A stretch of 64,000 bases of DNA from Chitinophagales bacterium (GCA_015654695.1 JAATGJ010000168.1:1-64000), one strand, 5' to 3'. Shown: positions 17,968-27,275, counted from the first letter of the stretch. Notes: a model not told the origin generated them from the sequence alone. Program-made: numbers and translations.

Positions 17968-19434
17968 ATGAAAATAAACGTTAGCCGTATCGGCCTCAGG
18001 ATGAACCCGGATTATAAAAAAGTAATTCCCCGGTTTTTTAATAGCGGAATCGAACGTTCAAGAATACTTATTGAAAGGGTATTGAATTTGCCCGAGCAGG
18101 AAGCTGGGGAGCTATTAAACCAGGTACTCGCTGAATTCTCGCCCCGTTATCGTGACATCAAATCAATCTTTGTCAAACATTTTGAATTGATACGGTACTT
18201 ATTGCTGGACACTGAACAGCAACATTTATCAGAAGTAAATAAATTACTGCTGGGTTCTTATTTTACTATGGAATATTCTCTTGAAGCAGCAGCACTCTTC
18301 AATCCTTCTATTGTAGAAGACCCTGACCAGTCAGGTGCCGCTAACGGAAAGAAAAAAGTGATTATCAGTTTCAGGGCAACCGGAGAAAGTCATATTTCTT
18401 CACTGGTTTTCAAAAGGGCCACGCTTGACGAGAAGGGAAATATCATTTTTGAACCTTCCGGAAAATTTATTGGTGAAGGAGTGCTCACGGAAAAGAGCAA
18501 GATCAACAAAGAAGGCTTTGAAACAATGTTGTCGCAATTATCATTGCCCTCTGAAATACGCCGCCAGATCCTCGAACAGTTGAATGACCCCTTCTATTAT
18601 AAGGAGATCGAAATGGTATTGAAAAGCGCTTTACAGCCCATAGAATCCCCTATAGAAAGAAAGCGATTGAAATATGAGATACTTGATGTGGTGAATACGA
18701 ATTATGAATTGCGTTTCTCTCCTGAGTCACATGTATCAGAAAGAGTCATCTTTCCTGTTACCTATGCTGAAAAAAATGGTATAGAAGATGCAAGATTTGT
18801 ACGGTTCACGTCAGAGAACGGTACTGTGCGGTATGCAGCCACTTATACGGCTTACGACGGATTGACCATACGTCCACACCTGATCGAAACAAAGGATTTT
18901 TTATTTTTCAAAGTATCCCCCTTACATGGGAAGGCGGCTATCAATAAGAACCTGGCGCTGTTTCCCAGGAAGATCAATGGTCAGTATGTGATGGTCTCCC
19001 GTATAGATGGATTCAATAATTATATTATGTTTTCCGATGATCTCTACTTGTGGGAAGATGCGGAACTATGGCAACAACCCAAATATCCCTGGGAGTTTGT
19101 CCAGATTGGTAACGGGGGTTCCCCCATTGAAACAGGAAAAGGCTGGCTCGTTATTACACATGGCGTTGGACCTATGCGTACATATTGTCTTGGCGCCAGT
19201 TTATTTGACCTGGATGATCCCCGTAAAGAACTGGGCCGGTTAAAAGAACCATTACTAATACCTAATGAAGACGAAAGACACGGTTATGTGCCTAACGTAG
19301 TATATACCTGTGGATCTATGATCCATGGAGATAAATTATTTCTTCCCTATGCGGTATCTGATCATGCGTCATCGTTCGCTACGATTCCCTTAGCTGAATT
19401 GCTGGATGAGCTACTGGGAACTGCCGGTACCTGA
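17968..19434 (+). CDS. Glycoside hydrolase family 130 protein (mannoside phosphorylase/hydrolase type)
   Basis: 488 residues. The N-terminal ~150 residues are helical and precede a five-bladed beta-propeller core of the GH130 family: VTYAEKNGIEDARFVRFTSE, KNLALFPRKINGQYVMVSRI with IDG, a blade with QIGNGGSPIETGKGWLVITH, and the closing DERHGYVPNVVYTCG near residue 435. GH130 enzymes phosphorolyse or hydrolyse beta-mannosides (beta-1,4-Man-Glc, beta-1,2-mannobiose/oligomannan). Lack of a signal peptide makes it cytoplasmic. It is longer than the shortest characterised GH130 phosphorylases because of the N-terminal helical part. It faces a GT operon on the other strand (gap 17 bp), the only evidence for its pathway. 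Phosphorylase or hydrolase cannot be decided by eye. Confidence 0.9.
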   Translation: MKINVSRIGLRMNPDYKKVIPRFFNSGIERSRILIERVLNLPEQEAGELLNQVLAEFSPRYRDIKSIFVKHFELIRYLLLDTEQQHLSEVNKLLLGSYFTMEYSLEAAALFNPSIVEDPDQSGAANGKKKVIISFRATGESHISSLVFKRATLDEKGNIIFEPSGKFIGEGVLTEKSKINKEGFETMLSQLSLPSEIRRQILEQLNDPFYYKEIEMVLKSALQPIESPIERKRLKYEILDVVNTNYELRFSPESHVSERVIFPVTYAEKNGIEDARFVRFTSENGTVRYAATYTAYDGLTIRPHLIETKDFLFFKVSPLHGKAAINKNLALFPRKINGQYVMVSRIDGFNNYIMFSDDLYLWEDAELWQQPKYPWEFVQIGNGGSPIETGKGWLVITHGVGPMRTYCLGASLFDLDDPRKELGRLKEPLLIPNEDERHGYVPNVVYTCGSMIHGDKLFLPYAVSDHASSFATIPLAELLDELLGTAGT

Positions 19435-19451
19435 AAGGTTCCTTTTGCAGA

Positions 19452-20465
19452 TTAATAAGATCGGCTTATTATTTTTTCATACAGTTTCATATAATGCAGG
19501 GCCATAGGCTGGCTGCTGAATTTAGCCATAGCATGATCGCGGCAATCTTGTCTGCAGATACGATCTGATCTATTAATAACATCAATAGCTTCTTCCGTAT
19601 TCCTTACTAAAAAACCCGTCCTGCCATCCAGTATCAGTTCTTTCATCGAGCCGCGGTCAAATGCTACCACGGGTGTACCACATAACATCGCTTCCACAAC
19701 GCTTAATCCAAATGGTTCTTCAAAGCTGATAGGATGTAATAATGCAGTTGCAGCTCCCATTAATGTATTGCGTTGTACAGGGTCAATATTGCCTTTATAA
19801 ATAATATTGCTGTCATTCAGATAAGGTTTTACTTTCTCATCAAAATAATCCTGGTCCTGTACCAGCCCGCATAAGATCAGTTTTTTATTTGCCTGCATAG
19901 CGATCTGTATCGCTTCATAAGCTCCTTTATGAGGATGTATCCTGCCGAAATATAAGAGATAATCTCCGTCTCCATCGCCTGGTTGGAACTGTGTTTCATC
20001 TACGCCATTATAAACTGTATCAAGGTATTTTAATGAAGGATGCCGGTCGCTGTTACTGATAGAAATATAATGTGAATGAGCGTTATATTTTTTATAGACG
20101 GGGATAATTTGTTCTGAAGAAAACCCATGGATGGTAGTGATCATCGGGCAGGGAATCAGCTTTGTATAAGTAAGAGGTAAAAAATCAAAATGATTGTGAA
20201 TGATATCAAAGAAACCCGCCTGTTCCACGAGATGGGAAATATGGAGACATTCCAGGACTTTCATGTCGCCACCGGATTCACCCACCGGGCTCTCACAAAC
20301 AGATTGGAGACGGGCACTGGTAATAGAATCCGCAGTTGCAAATAATGTTACATCCAGGCCATTCTTTACCAAAGCTTCTGTTAGTACAGAAGCAACCTGT
20401 TCCCATGGTCCATAGTGCCTGGGCGGTGTTCGCCAGGTGATGGGCGCCAGTATAGCTATTTTCAT
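19452..20465 (-). CDS. GT4-type glycosyltransferase
   Basis: 337 residues with two Rossmann-like halves of the GT-B fold. The N-terminal half opens with ILAPITWRTPPRHYGPWEQV and contains DIIHNHFDFLPL. The C-terminal half has LYFGRIHPHKGAYEAIQIA and the nucleotide-sugar site EPFGLSVVEAMLCGTPVV (E-x7-E motif), then DGRTGFLV. These are hallmarks of retaining GT4 enzymes using a nucleotide-activated sugar. It has no signal peptide or membrane helix, so it is cytoplasmic or peripheral. It is the last gene of the operon: its ATG overlaps the stop of the preceding gene by 4 bp (20462-20465), indicating translational coupling. Donor and acceptor are unknown; the GH130 gene alongside hints at mannose chemistry. 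Confidence 0.9.
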   Translation of the reverse strand: MKIAILAPITWRTPPRHYGPWEQVASVLTEALVKNGLDVTLFATADSITSARLQSVCESPVGESGGDMKVLECLHISHLVEQAGFFDIIHNHFDFLPLTYTKLIPCPMITTIHGFSSEQIIPVYKKYNAHSHYISISNSDRHPSLKYLDTVYNGVDETQFQPGDGDGDYLLYFGRIHPHKGAYEAIQIAMQANKKLILCGLVQDQDYFDEKVKPYLNDSNIIYKGNIDPVQRNTLMGAATALLHPISFEEPFGLSVVEAMLCGTPVVAFDRGSMKELILDGRTGFLVRNTEEAIDVINRSDRICRQDCRDHAMAKFSSQPMALHYMKLYEKIISRSY

Positions 20466-21550
20466 TTGTTCAATACATCAGCTACCGCAAAATGCGAGAT
20501 CCAGTAAGACAAAGTGCTTTCTGCTCCCTTGTTATGATTGATGCCTTCCGCCTGCAATCCATCAGCGCAGCCCCCTGTTTCAGGATCATACAACGACAAG
20601 TCAAGATCATTGGCACCAAGAAACCATTGATAACTGTTGTTCATCCGTGATAAGTATTTTCTATCCTGAAAGAGTTTCCATGCCTGTTGGTAATACAGCA
20701 CCATGGCCATAGCATCAATTCCCTGCTGATCAAATTGCGCAGCTTGACCTCCGCGGGGCAACCATCCCTGGTTACCGATTGGTCTCAGCATATTTTCATG
20801 AAATACTTTTGATTCAAGAAAAGACATGGATTCTTTTGCAATGGAGACATATATCTCATCACCTGTCAGTTCATAAGCATGTAATAACCCCAATGGTAAC
20901 ATGGCATTATCATAAGCCAATACCGGCTCGAACCAATGCCAGTTTTCTTTTTTATTATCCCGGTACATCCTCACCATTTTATTGGCAAGGCGAACGACTT
21001 TTTCTTTAGCCAGGTCGTCGGGATAATTACCTTTAATGAATTGACAAAGCCCAATGATTGAACTGGCAATACCCCTCACGGTAACCAGGTAATCAACAGT
21101 GTGGGAAACGTTTGCAAAAATTTCTTTTCCGGCTTTTACTAATAAAGGAGAATAACCTTCATTCACCAGATAGCCTAACGCCATCAGCGTTCTTCCAAAA
21201 GAATCTTCCGATCCGTTCTTTTCAGGGCACACCTTAGTGTAGTACATGAAATTCCTGACCCCCCCATTCTCTGTTTGCATATAATTAATAAAACTCAGAT
21301 ATACAGGAAGCAACCTGCGTGCCGTCAGGTTATTCTTATCTTTTCCGGCCCACACCATTAATAGCAATGCTCTTGAGTTATCATCAATGCAATAACCTTC
21401 TTTTAAATTCGGCATATCATACAATGCATGCTGAATGATGCCGGTAGTATCAGTCAGGTTGCTGATATGTGTGAAGTTAATGTCCGGAAGATCTGTATTG
21501 ATCAAAAGACCGGGTTTTGAATAGACGAGTATATCTTCTTCTGTTTCCAT
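20462..21550 (-). CDS. Alpha/alpha-barrel-like protein of GT clusters (glycosidase-like, function unknown)
   Basis: 362 residues, mostly helical. It opens with LPDINFTHISNLTDTTGIIQ, then GYCIDDNSRALLLMV; a similar H-x-x-x-x-T-D-x-T-G...GYC-x-DDN-x-RAL pattern is found as a C-terminal module in some GT4 proteins of other bacteria. Repeated helix pairs, WHWFEPVLAYDNAMLPLGLL, and NQGWLPRGG with FDQQGIDAMAMVL suggest an (alpha/alpha)6 toroid like those of glycoside hydrolases and lyases that act on sugars. The acidic DDN and the paired aromatic residues would suit a carbohydrate site, but no reaction can be assigned. It lies between two GTs, coupled to the downstream one by an ATGA overlap and separated by 18 bp from the upstream one. 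Confidence 0.7.
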   Translation of the reverse strand: METEEDILVYSKPGLLINTDLPDINFTHISNLTDTTGIIQHALYDMPNLKEGYCIDDNSRALLLMVWAGKDKNNLTARRLLPVYLSFINYMQTENGGVRNFMYYTKVCPEKNGSEDSFGRTLMALGYLVNEGYSPLLVKAGKEIFANVSHTVDYLVTVRGIASSIIGLCQFIKGNYPDDLAKEKVVRLANKMVRMYRDNKKENWHWFEPVLAYDNAMLPLGLLHAYELTGDEIYVSIAKESMSFLESKVFHENMLRPIGNQGWLPRGGQAAQFDQQGIDAMAMVLYYQQAWKLFQDRKYLSRMNNSYQWFLGANDLDLSLYDPETGGCADGLQAEGINHNKGAESTLSYWISHFAVADVLNK

Positions 21551-21568
21551 AAAAAATAATTATAATGG

Positions 21569-22768
21569 TCAACTGGTAAATTGATTGGACAATGCAGGCC
21601 TGGCGATAGGGGTTTTTGTAACCTCACCGAATAAACGGGCATGCTTCCCCGCTACTTTCTCCCATGTCGTATTTCTTGTTTTCAGATATGCATTATGTCC
21701 CATTTGTTTCCTCTGCGCATCATTTTGTAAAAGATGAATAGCCTGTTCCGCCAGTTCTTTTTCATCATTTGTCTTCAGGATGATGCCCGTTTGTTCATCC
21801 AGCATTTCTTTGGCAAGTACAAATGAATTGGAAATGATGGGGCAACCAGCGCTCATGGCGTATAAGAATGTGCCGCTTACAGCCTGGTCAGGGTCTTTTG
21901 ATGTGAACAGGTAGATATCGGTCAGTGTTAAATATTCCATTAGCTTTTGAGTGGTCATGTACCCATTGATAAGCCGTACGTTTTTCTGCAAGCCATTTTC
22001 CGCAATCAATTGCTGTAGGTAATCACGGTATTTTTCACCTTCCTGTACTATCAGGTTGGGGTGTGTTTGTCCCAGTACGAGATAGATGGCCTCCGGAAAT
22101 TTTTCACTGATCGTCTTCATAGCAAGAATCGCTTTTTCCACACCTTTATTCGGACTTAATAATCCAAAGTTGGTTAGCACAAGGCGATTGTCAAGGTCAT
22201 GCTGATGTTTTAACGTCAATGGATCAATGGTGCTATGATTATGTGTGCCATGAGGAATACGAAGAATTTTTTTTACCGGTATATGGTAATCATTTTCCAG
22301 TAATGATGCAGAATGATTAGTCATTACAATCACTTTATCTGCCAATGAACTTATGGTCTGAACCATTTTCAATCTTTTGGGAGAAGGTTCCGGCAACACC
22401 GTATGAAAACGAATAATAAATGGTTTTTCAAGCATTGATAAAAACCCAAGTAAATATTCGCCTAATTCACCCCCAAATAATCCAAATTCATGCTCGATAC
22501 AAATGAGTTTGATAGATTCATCGTGGTTGATCCTGACTGCGGTCTCCATGCAGGAATCTATTTCATGACTATCCATCACCATCGTAACGGGCTGATCATA
22601 TAACCGGGCAGCGCTTTTTTTATCCAGTGCGCAAACAGTAATGATTGTTTCATTCTTTATTTCCTGGCTGATGGCATTGATCAGGTCCTGTGTAAAACTG
22701 GCAATCCCGCATTTCCGCGGAGGAAATGTGCTGATAAAAAGAACAGACGAGTGCTGATGTGATGTCAT
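21569..22768 (-). CDS. GT4-type glycosyltransferase (first gene of the operon)
   Basis: 399 residues of GT-B type. The N-terminus FISTFPPRKCGIASFTQDLI is the glycine-containing nucleotide-sugar transferase opening. The C-terminal domain has LTNFGLLSPNKGVEKAILAM, and the active-site region reads DPDQAVSGTFLYAMSAGCPI. Here the usual E-x7-E is replaced by a Q-x-x-SGT-x-x-YA pattern, seen in one GT4 branch. There is no signal peptide. It begins the three-gene minus-strand operon; its promoter must lie in the 468-bp gap shared with lgt. Donor and acceptor are not visible. Confidence 0.85.
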   Translation of the reverse strand: MTSHQHSSVLFISTFPPRKCGIASFTQDLINAISQEIKNETIITVCALDKKSAARLYDQPVTMVMDSHEIDSCMETAVRINHDESIKLICIEHEFGLFGGELGEYLLGFLSMLEKPFIIRFHTVLPEPSPKRLKMVQTISSLADKVIVMTNHSASLLENDYHIPVKKILRIPHGTHNHSTIDPLTLKHQHDLDNRLVLTNFGLLSPNKGVEKAILAMKTISEKFPEAIYLVLGQTHPNLIVQEGEKYRDYLQQLIAENGLQKNVRLINGYMTTQKLMEYLTLTDIYLFTSKDPDQAVSGTFLYAMSAGCPIISNSFVLAKEMLDEQTGIILKTNDEKELAEQAIHLLQNDAQRKQMGHNAYLKTRNTTWEKVAGKHARLFGEVTKTPIARPALSNQFTS

Positions 22769-23236
22769 ATTACTATAAAATTTAACCGGTTAAGAAATAT
22801 AAACACGAGTCCTTATTCAAATCGCCTCTGATAAAATGCAAAGTCTCTCCGAGCAATTAGTACAAGTGGCAGGCCAAACTTATTAGTTGTAAAGTGGAGG
22901 ATAATAAGCAGAAAACAAAACAGTTGAAAGCAACTGCCCAATGCACTGAAGATAGCTGATTAAGCTGTAAGAAACTAAACTATTAAATTATTGTTCAGCT
23001 ATGGCGTTTAAGAAACCTGGCCCCGCCATTGTTAATTTCTTTCCGCTCCATACCCTTAAGAGGGAATATTTTCCACATATAACAAAAAAGTGGTAAACAT
23101 CGTGACGATAAGCTATAAAAAAGCCCCGGCAAAATTGTACCTGGTCTTATTTGTTCAGATCGTCTTATAATTTTGTCTTTATATTGTTTTTGTCATTATC
23201 TGTATATTCGCCTTTCTAACAAATCAACGAATTTTA
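22769..23236. promoter_or_regulatory. 468-bp divergent intergenic region (GT operon / lgt)
   Basis: No ORF of worth, tRNA or obvious structured RNA was seen. It must hold the promoters of the GT operon (minus) and lgt (plus). TATATTCG at 23203-23210 is one mismatch from the TAnnTTTG -7 consensus and lies 26 bp before the lgt ATG. Confidence 0.4.
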
Positions 23237-24403
23237 ATGTATCCCAACCTGCAATTTGCCTTTAAGGACCTTTTTGGAGTGGACTGGCAATTTCTTCGCT
23301 TTGTTAATTCTTTCGGTTTTTTTGTCGCCATCGCTTTTATTGTTGCCGCCATTGTCCTCACTATGGAATTGCGGCGCAAAAGCAAACAGGGATTACTGCA
23401 TCCTACGGAGATGCAGGTGATGGTCGGTCAACCGGCTTCTATTGGCGAATTATTGCTAAATTTTTTACTTGGCTTTTTGCTTGGGTATAAAATAATCGCT
23501 TTGTTTATTATGGATAATTCTGCGACGGAAGATCCGCAGGCCTTTATTTTTTCGCCCATTGGCAGCTGGCCTGCAGGTATTGGGCTTGGATTGTTATTTG
23601 CAGGCCTGAAATGGTATGAAAAGAACAAACAAAAACTTCCGAAACCTGAGAAAAGAACTATAAGAATATGGCCCCAGGACAGGGTAGGGGAAATAACCAT
23701 ACTTGCATTGGTTTTCGGCCTGGTAGGGGCTAAAATATTTGATACATTCGAGAACTGGGACATGTTTGTAAAAGATCCCTCGTCTATTCTTTCAGTATCC
23801 GGGCTTACCTTTTATGGAGGTCTTATTTGCGCTGCGTTAGCAATATGGTGGTATGCGAGGAAGCATAAGATTGGCTTCTGGCATTTAAATGATGCAGCAG
23901 CCCCGTCATTAATGCTCGCTTATTCTCTGGGCAGAATAGGGTGCCAGGTAGCGGGCGATGGTGACTGGGGAATTGCCAACCTGAGACCCAAGCCTTTTTC
24001 CTGGTTACCGGACTGGATGTGGGCTTACAATTACCCTCATAATGTAAATGAAGCGGATACTCCCATTTCGGGATGTATAGGAAAATATTGCCATGAGTTA
24101 AAAGATGCCGCCTATCCAACTCCATTTTATGAAACTGTCGTTTGCCTGGTCCTCTTCTTCGTACTCTGGTCACTTAGGAAAAAATTGAAGGTTCCCGGCA
24201 CTTTATTTGCCTTATACCTAATGCTTAACGGATTAGAAAGATTTTTTATAGAAAAGATCAGGGTAAACACAAGGCTGAATTTTTTCGGATTTCAGCCTAC
24301 CCAGGCTGAGGTGATATCAACCTTACTTTTCCTGTCAGGCCTTACAATATGGATCGTATTATCCCGGAAAGAAAAGGCTACAAAAAGCATAGACAATAAG
24401 TAA
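23237..24403 (+). CDS. lgt: Prolipoprotein diacylglyceryl transferase
   Basis: 388 residues, an integral inner-membrane enzyme that moves a diacylglyceryl group from phosphatidylglycerol to the lipobox cysteine of prolipoproteins, the first step in lipoprotein maturation. Seven or so hydrophobic segments are visible. The diagnostic segment is SLGRIGCQVAGDGDWG (near residue 230), the Bacteroidota form of the G-R-x-G-N/C...G-E/D Lgt signature; LTFYGGLICAALAIWW precedes it. It is longer than the E. coli enzyme (about 290) because of an N-terminal extension and an insertion after the signature (residues ~240-285), both usual in this phylum. Several lipoproteins in this window would be its substrates. 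The gene stands alone. Confidence 0.95.
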   Translation: MYPNLQFAFKDLFGVDWQFLRFVNSFGFFVAIAFIVAAIVLTMELRRKSKQGLLHPTEMQVMVGQPASIGELLLNFLLGFLLGYKIIALFIMDNSATEDPQAFIFSPIGSWPAGIGLGLLFAGLKWYEKNKQKLPKPEKRTIRIWPQDRVGEITILALVFGLVGAKIFDTFENWDMFVKDPSSILSVSGLTFYGGLICAALAIWWYARKHKIGFWHLNDAAAPSLMLAYSLGRIGCQVAGDGDWGIANLRPKPFSWLPDWMWAYNYPHNVNEADTPISGCIGKYCHELKDAAYPTPFYETVVCLVLFFVLWSLRKKLKVPGTLFALYLMLNGLERFFIEKIRVNTRLNFFGFQPTQAEVISTLLFLSGLTIWIVLSRKEKATKSIDNK

Positions 24404-24552
24404 TTCACAGTAAAGTGTAATTTTTTTTGAGTAACTGGCAAATGTCTGGAATACATATCCAGACTGAATTACAGGTGATACAAGTATGAATCATATTGAC
24501 TTGTGTCTTTATAATTTATTCACATAAGCTATGAGATTTGGCGTTTGCGATG

Positions 24553-24560
24553 TATTTTTG
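24553..24560 (+). promoter_or_regulatory. Candidate -7 box for rpoD
   Basis: TATTTTTG matches TAnnTTTG, about 98 bp upstream of the ATG at 24658, implying a roughly 90-nt leader. Confidence 0.5.
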
Positions 24561-24657
24561 TAACGAACTTGGACGGTTCTATTTAACTACCCTTTTGCAA
24601 CATTCTGCAAACAAAGACTGTCTATTATTCGTTGTTACTTAAACACATAGATTTAAT

Positions 24658-25515
24658 ATGAGACAGCTCAAAATTGCAACCCAGATTACGAACAGAGATT
24701 CACAGGCAGTTGAGAAATACCTCCAGGAAATTTCAAAGATCTCGATGATCACTCCTGAAGAGGAAACGACTTTGGCACAGCGCATTAAGATGGGAGATCA
24801 GAAAGCATTGGATAAACTGGTGCAGGCAAACCTCCGTTTCGTAGTGTCTGTAGCGAAGCAATATCAGCACCAGGGCCTGTCTCTCAGCGACCTTATTAAC
24901 GAGGGCAACCTTGGATTAATTAAAGCGGCGCAACGTTTCGATGAAACCAAAGGTTTCAAATTCATTTCTTATGCGGTATGGTGGATTCGTCAATCCATCC
25001 TGCAGGCATTGGCAGAGCAGGGCAGATTAGTACGCCTCCCCCAGAATAAAATCGGTACGTATAACAAGGCTAACAAAGCTTATATGGCTTTTGAACAGGA
25101 ACATGAGAGAGAGCCTTCGACAGAAGAATTGGCCGAATTACTGGAAATGAGTGAAACAGAGATTAACAACATTTTCCAAAGTAATACCCGCCACACTTCA
25201 CTGGATGCACCTGTGCATGAAGCAGAAGATGTAGCTATGGGCGACCTTTTAGAAGGCGGTTCAGATACGGATGATGATGTAATGAAGGATTCATTGAGAA
25301 ATGAGATCCGCCGTGTACTGAAATCACTTAGCCCAAGGGAAGCAGAAATTGTAAATGCTTACTTCGGTTTGGATGGTGAACAGGGTGTTACCATTGAGCA
25401 GATTGGTCAGAAATATGATCTTACCAAAGAACGTATCCGGCAGATCAAAGAAAGAGCCATTAAACGTTTACAAAAAGCCAGGTATAGCAGCGCTTTGAAA
25501 GCATATCTTGGTTAA
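24658..25515 (+). CDS. rpoD: Primary RNA polymerase sigma factor (sigma-70 group 1, Bacteroidota type)
   Basis: 285 residues, the short form normal for Bacteroidota (no long region 1.1). Region 1.2 starts at VEKYLQEISKISMITPEEE. Region 2 has LRFVVSVAKQYQHQGLSLSD, then GLIKAAQRFDETKGFKFISY and AVWWIRQSILQAL for -7 element recognition and melting. Region 3 follows (REPSTEELAELLEMSE). Region 4.2 has LTKERIRQIKERAIKRLQKA, the helix-turn-helix for the -33 element. This protein directs housekeeping transcription and reads the TAnnTTTG promoters noted here. It is monocistronic with a terminator at 25599-25630. Confidence 0.96.
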   Translation: MRQLKIATQITNRDSQAVEKYLQEISKISMITPEEETTLAQRIKMGDQKALDKLVQANLRFVVSVAKQYQHQGLSLSDLINEGNLGLIKAAQRFDETKGFKFISYAVWWIRQSILQALAEQGRLVRLPQNKIGTYNKANKAYMAFEQEHEREPSTEELAELLEMSETEINNIFQSNTRHTSLDAPVHEAEDVAMGDLLEGGSDTDDDVMKDSLRNEIRRVLKSLSPREAEIVNAYFGLDGEQGVTIEQIGQKYDLTKERIRQIKERAIKRLQKARYSSALKAYLG

Positions 25516-25598
25516 ACTAGTACATAAAAGTCCGCCAGTTGGCAGATAAAATAACAGTCCGCCTAGCGGCGGAAATTTGGTGGGTTTATTTAAGAAAG

Positions 25599-25630
25599 CA
25601 GCTTCAGTCAATTTGATTGAGGCTGTTTTC
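25599..25630 (+). terminator. Intrinsic terminator of rpoD
   Basis: CAGCTTCAGTCAA pairs with the TGATTGAGGCTG that follows, and a TTTTC tract comes next. It lies about 85 bases after the rpoD stop; in between is a small CCGCC/GGCGG palindromic stretch (25530-25575). Confidence 0.75.
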
Positions 25631-25672
25631 ATTTAGCCGATAAAATAATACTCAGGTAAAAAAATTATTACC

Positions 25673-25696
25673 GGTAAATGCAATGAATCATTTACC
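25673..25696. repeat. Hairpin GGTAAATG/CATTTACC upstream of the efflux operon
   Basis: GGTAAATG (25673-25680) and CATTTACC (25689-25696) are perfect 8-bp inverted arms. They sit just before a TACTTTTG box (25699-25706), so this may be an operator overlapping the RND operon promoter. Confidence 0.4.
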
Positions 25697-25698
25697 CT

Positions 25699-25706
25699 TA
25701 CTTTTG
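25699..25706 (+). promoter_or_regulatory. Candidate -7 box for the RND operon
   Basis: TACTTTTG matches TAnnTTTG exactly, 111 bp before the TolC-family start at 25817. No clear -33 element was placed. Confidence 0.4.
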
Positions 25707-25816
25707 TTTTCCAATCTAATTATTTATTACAACAATACTTGGTTTTTCGTGTTGTATAGCCACTTGCCGTAATCTAACGAAGCTCGCGCCCTAAGGAATT
25801 TTATATTGTTTACATT

Positions 25817-27169
25817 ATGCTTAGAGATTATATTATTAAAAAGTGCAGGTATTTTGTTCTCCTGGGATTGGCTGTTACTCTCTTCATCCCGGATGTTCAT
25901 TCCCAGCAAAATGCGGATAGTTTACTGAAAGAGGCTACGCTTCAGAATGTAATTCAATACACATTAAAAAGGCAACCACAGGTACAACAATCCCTGGCAG
26001 ATGAAAAAATAACTGAATTACAGATCAGGTCAAAACTCGCTGACTGGTATCCACAGGTAAATTTTAATTATCTCTACCAGCACAATTTCCAGGTACAGAC
26101 AAGTGTGATAGGAGGCAACCCCGTACGACTGGGTGTAAGTAATACTTCTGCGTTCCAGTTTGGCGCATCACAAATCATTTTTAACCGGGATGTTTTATTA
26201 GCCAAACAAACCCGGGGAAGTGTGCTGCAGCAGGTAAAACAGCAAACGGAAAATACAAAAATCAACGTGGTAGTAAATGTGTCTAAAGCCTTTTATGATG
26301 TATTGGCGACGGAACAACAAATAAAAGTGGCCAATGAAAACATTGTCCGGTTAGAAAGAAGCCTCAAAGATGCCCGTGCCAGGTACGATGCAGGTATTGT
26401 TGATAAAACAGATTATAAAAGGGCAACGATCGCTTTAAATAATTCAAGAGCTTCAAAGAAAAACAATGAAGAAGCATTAAAAGCAAAGATTGAATACCTG
26501 AAAGCAGTAATGAATTACCCGGAGGCTGGAAAACTGGATATCCTGTATGACAGTACAACTCTTGAAAAAGAAACAGTACTTGATACGTTGCAGGGGATTG
26601 ACTATGCCAGCCGGATCGAATACCAGTTATTAGCGACACAACGCAGGTTGCTGGAAGCAAATCTTAAGTATAATAAATGGAGCTACCTTCCGTCATTATC
26701 AGCTAATGGCGCCTACAACCTCAATTTCCAGGATAATAATTTTGGAAAACTATATAACCAATCATTTCCCAATTCCTACGCCGGGCTGACGCTTTCATTT
26801 CCCATCTTCCAGGGAGGGAAACGAAAATATAATACAGCGCAGGCCGAATGGGAATTGAAAAGAACAGACCTGGACCTGGTAAGTTTAAAAAATTCTATAA
26901 ATGCTGAGTACAACCTGGCATTGGCCAATTATAAAGCAGGGCTTGCAAACTTTCTTGCTATAAAAGAAAATGTATTGCTGGCGCAGGAAGTATATGATGT
27001 GATACAGTTACAGTATAGTTCAGGTATCAAAACTTATCTCGAAGTGATAACATCTGAAACAGACCTGCGAACAGCGCAAATAAATTATTTCAATGCATTA
27101 TACGATGTGCTGAGCAGCAAGATAGATGTGCAAAAGAGTTTGGGACAGATAAACCCGCTGTCTCCATAA
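25817..27169 (+). CDS. TolC-family outer-membrane efflux protein
   Basis: 450 residues with a signal peptide (VLLGLAVTLFIPDVHS, cut before QQNAD). It has the duplicated TolC/OEP layout: helical hairpins of the periplasmic tunnel (e.g. ARYDAGIVDKTDYKRATIAL and LQYSSGIKTYLEVITSETDL, the two conserved Y-x-x-G-x-x-x-x-x-x-x repeats) and beta strands for the outer-membrane barrel, such as WYPQVNFNYLYQHN and YLPSLSANGAYNL. It forms the trimeric exit duct of a tripartite pump. It is followed at 107 bp by the adaptor gene and then the RND pump, so it is the first gene of the efflux operon. Confidence 0.94.
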   Translation: MLRDYIIKKCRYFVLLGLAVTLFIPDVHSQQNADSLLKEATLQNVIQYTLKRQPQVQQSLADEKITELQIRSKLADWYPQVNFNYLYQHNFQVQTSVIGGNPVRLGVSNTSAFQFGASQIIFNRDVLLAKQTRGSVLQQVKQQTENTKINVVVNVSKAFYDVLATEQQIKVANENIVRLERSLKDARARYDAGIVDKTDYKRATIALNNSRASKKNNEEALKAKIEYLKAVMNYPEAGKLDILYDSTTLEKETVLDTLQGIDYASRIEYQLLATQRRLLEANLKYNKWSYLPSLSANGAYNLNFQDNNFGKLYNQSFPNSYAGLTLSFPIFQGGKRKYNTAQAEWELKRTDLDLVSLKNSINAEYNLALANYKAGLANFLAIKENVLLAQEVYDVIQLQYSSGIKTYLEVITSETDLRTAQINYFNALYDVLSSKIDVQKSLGQINPLSP

Positions 27170-27275
27170 AGAAGTGACTTATGATTATGACGAAGCAGTA
27201 CTTAGATGTCGAAATCGTTGAAAGAAAAAGAGAATAAAGATTTGTTTTTATTTCAAAATTTGAATTTATACTGAT

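Noticed and set aside
22769-23236. Possible 6S or other small RNA in the 468-bp gap before lgt
   Set aside because: No paired-arm architecture or conserved core was found by eye. Only short A/T-rich stretches and a -7-like box are visible.
25727-25909. 60-aa minus-strand ORF before the TolC-family gene
   Set aside because: It covers the promoter/leader and signal-peptide region of the efflux operon and has no protein-like features.
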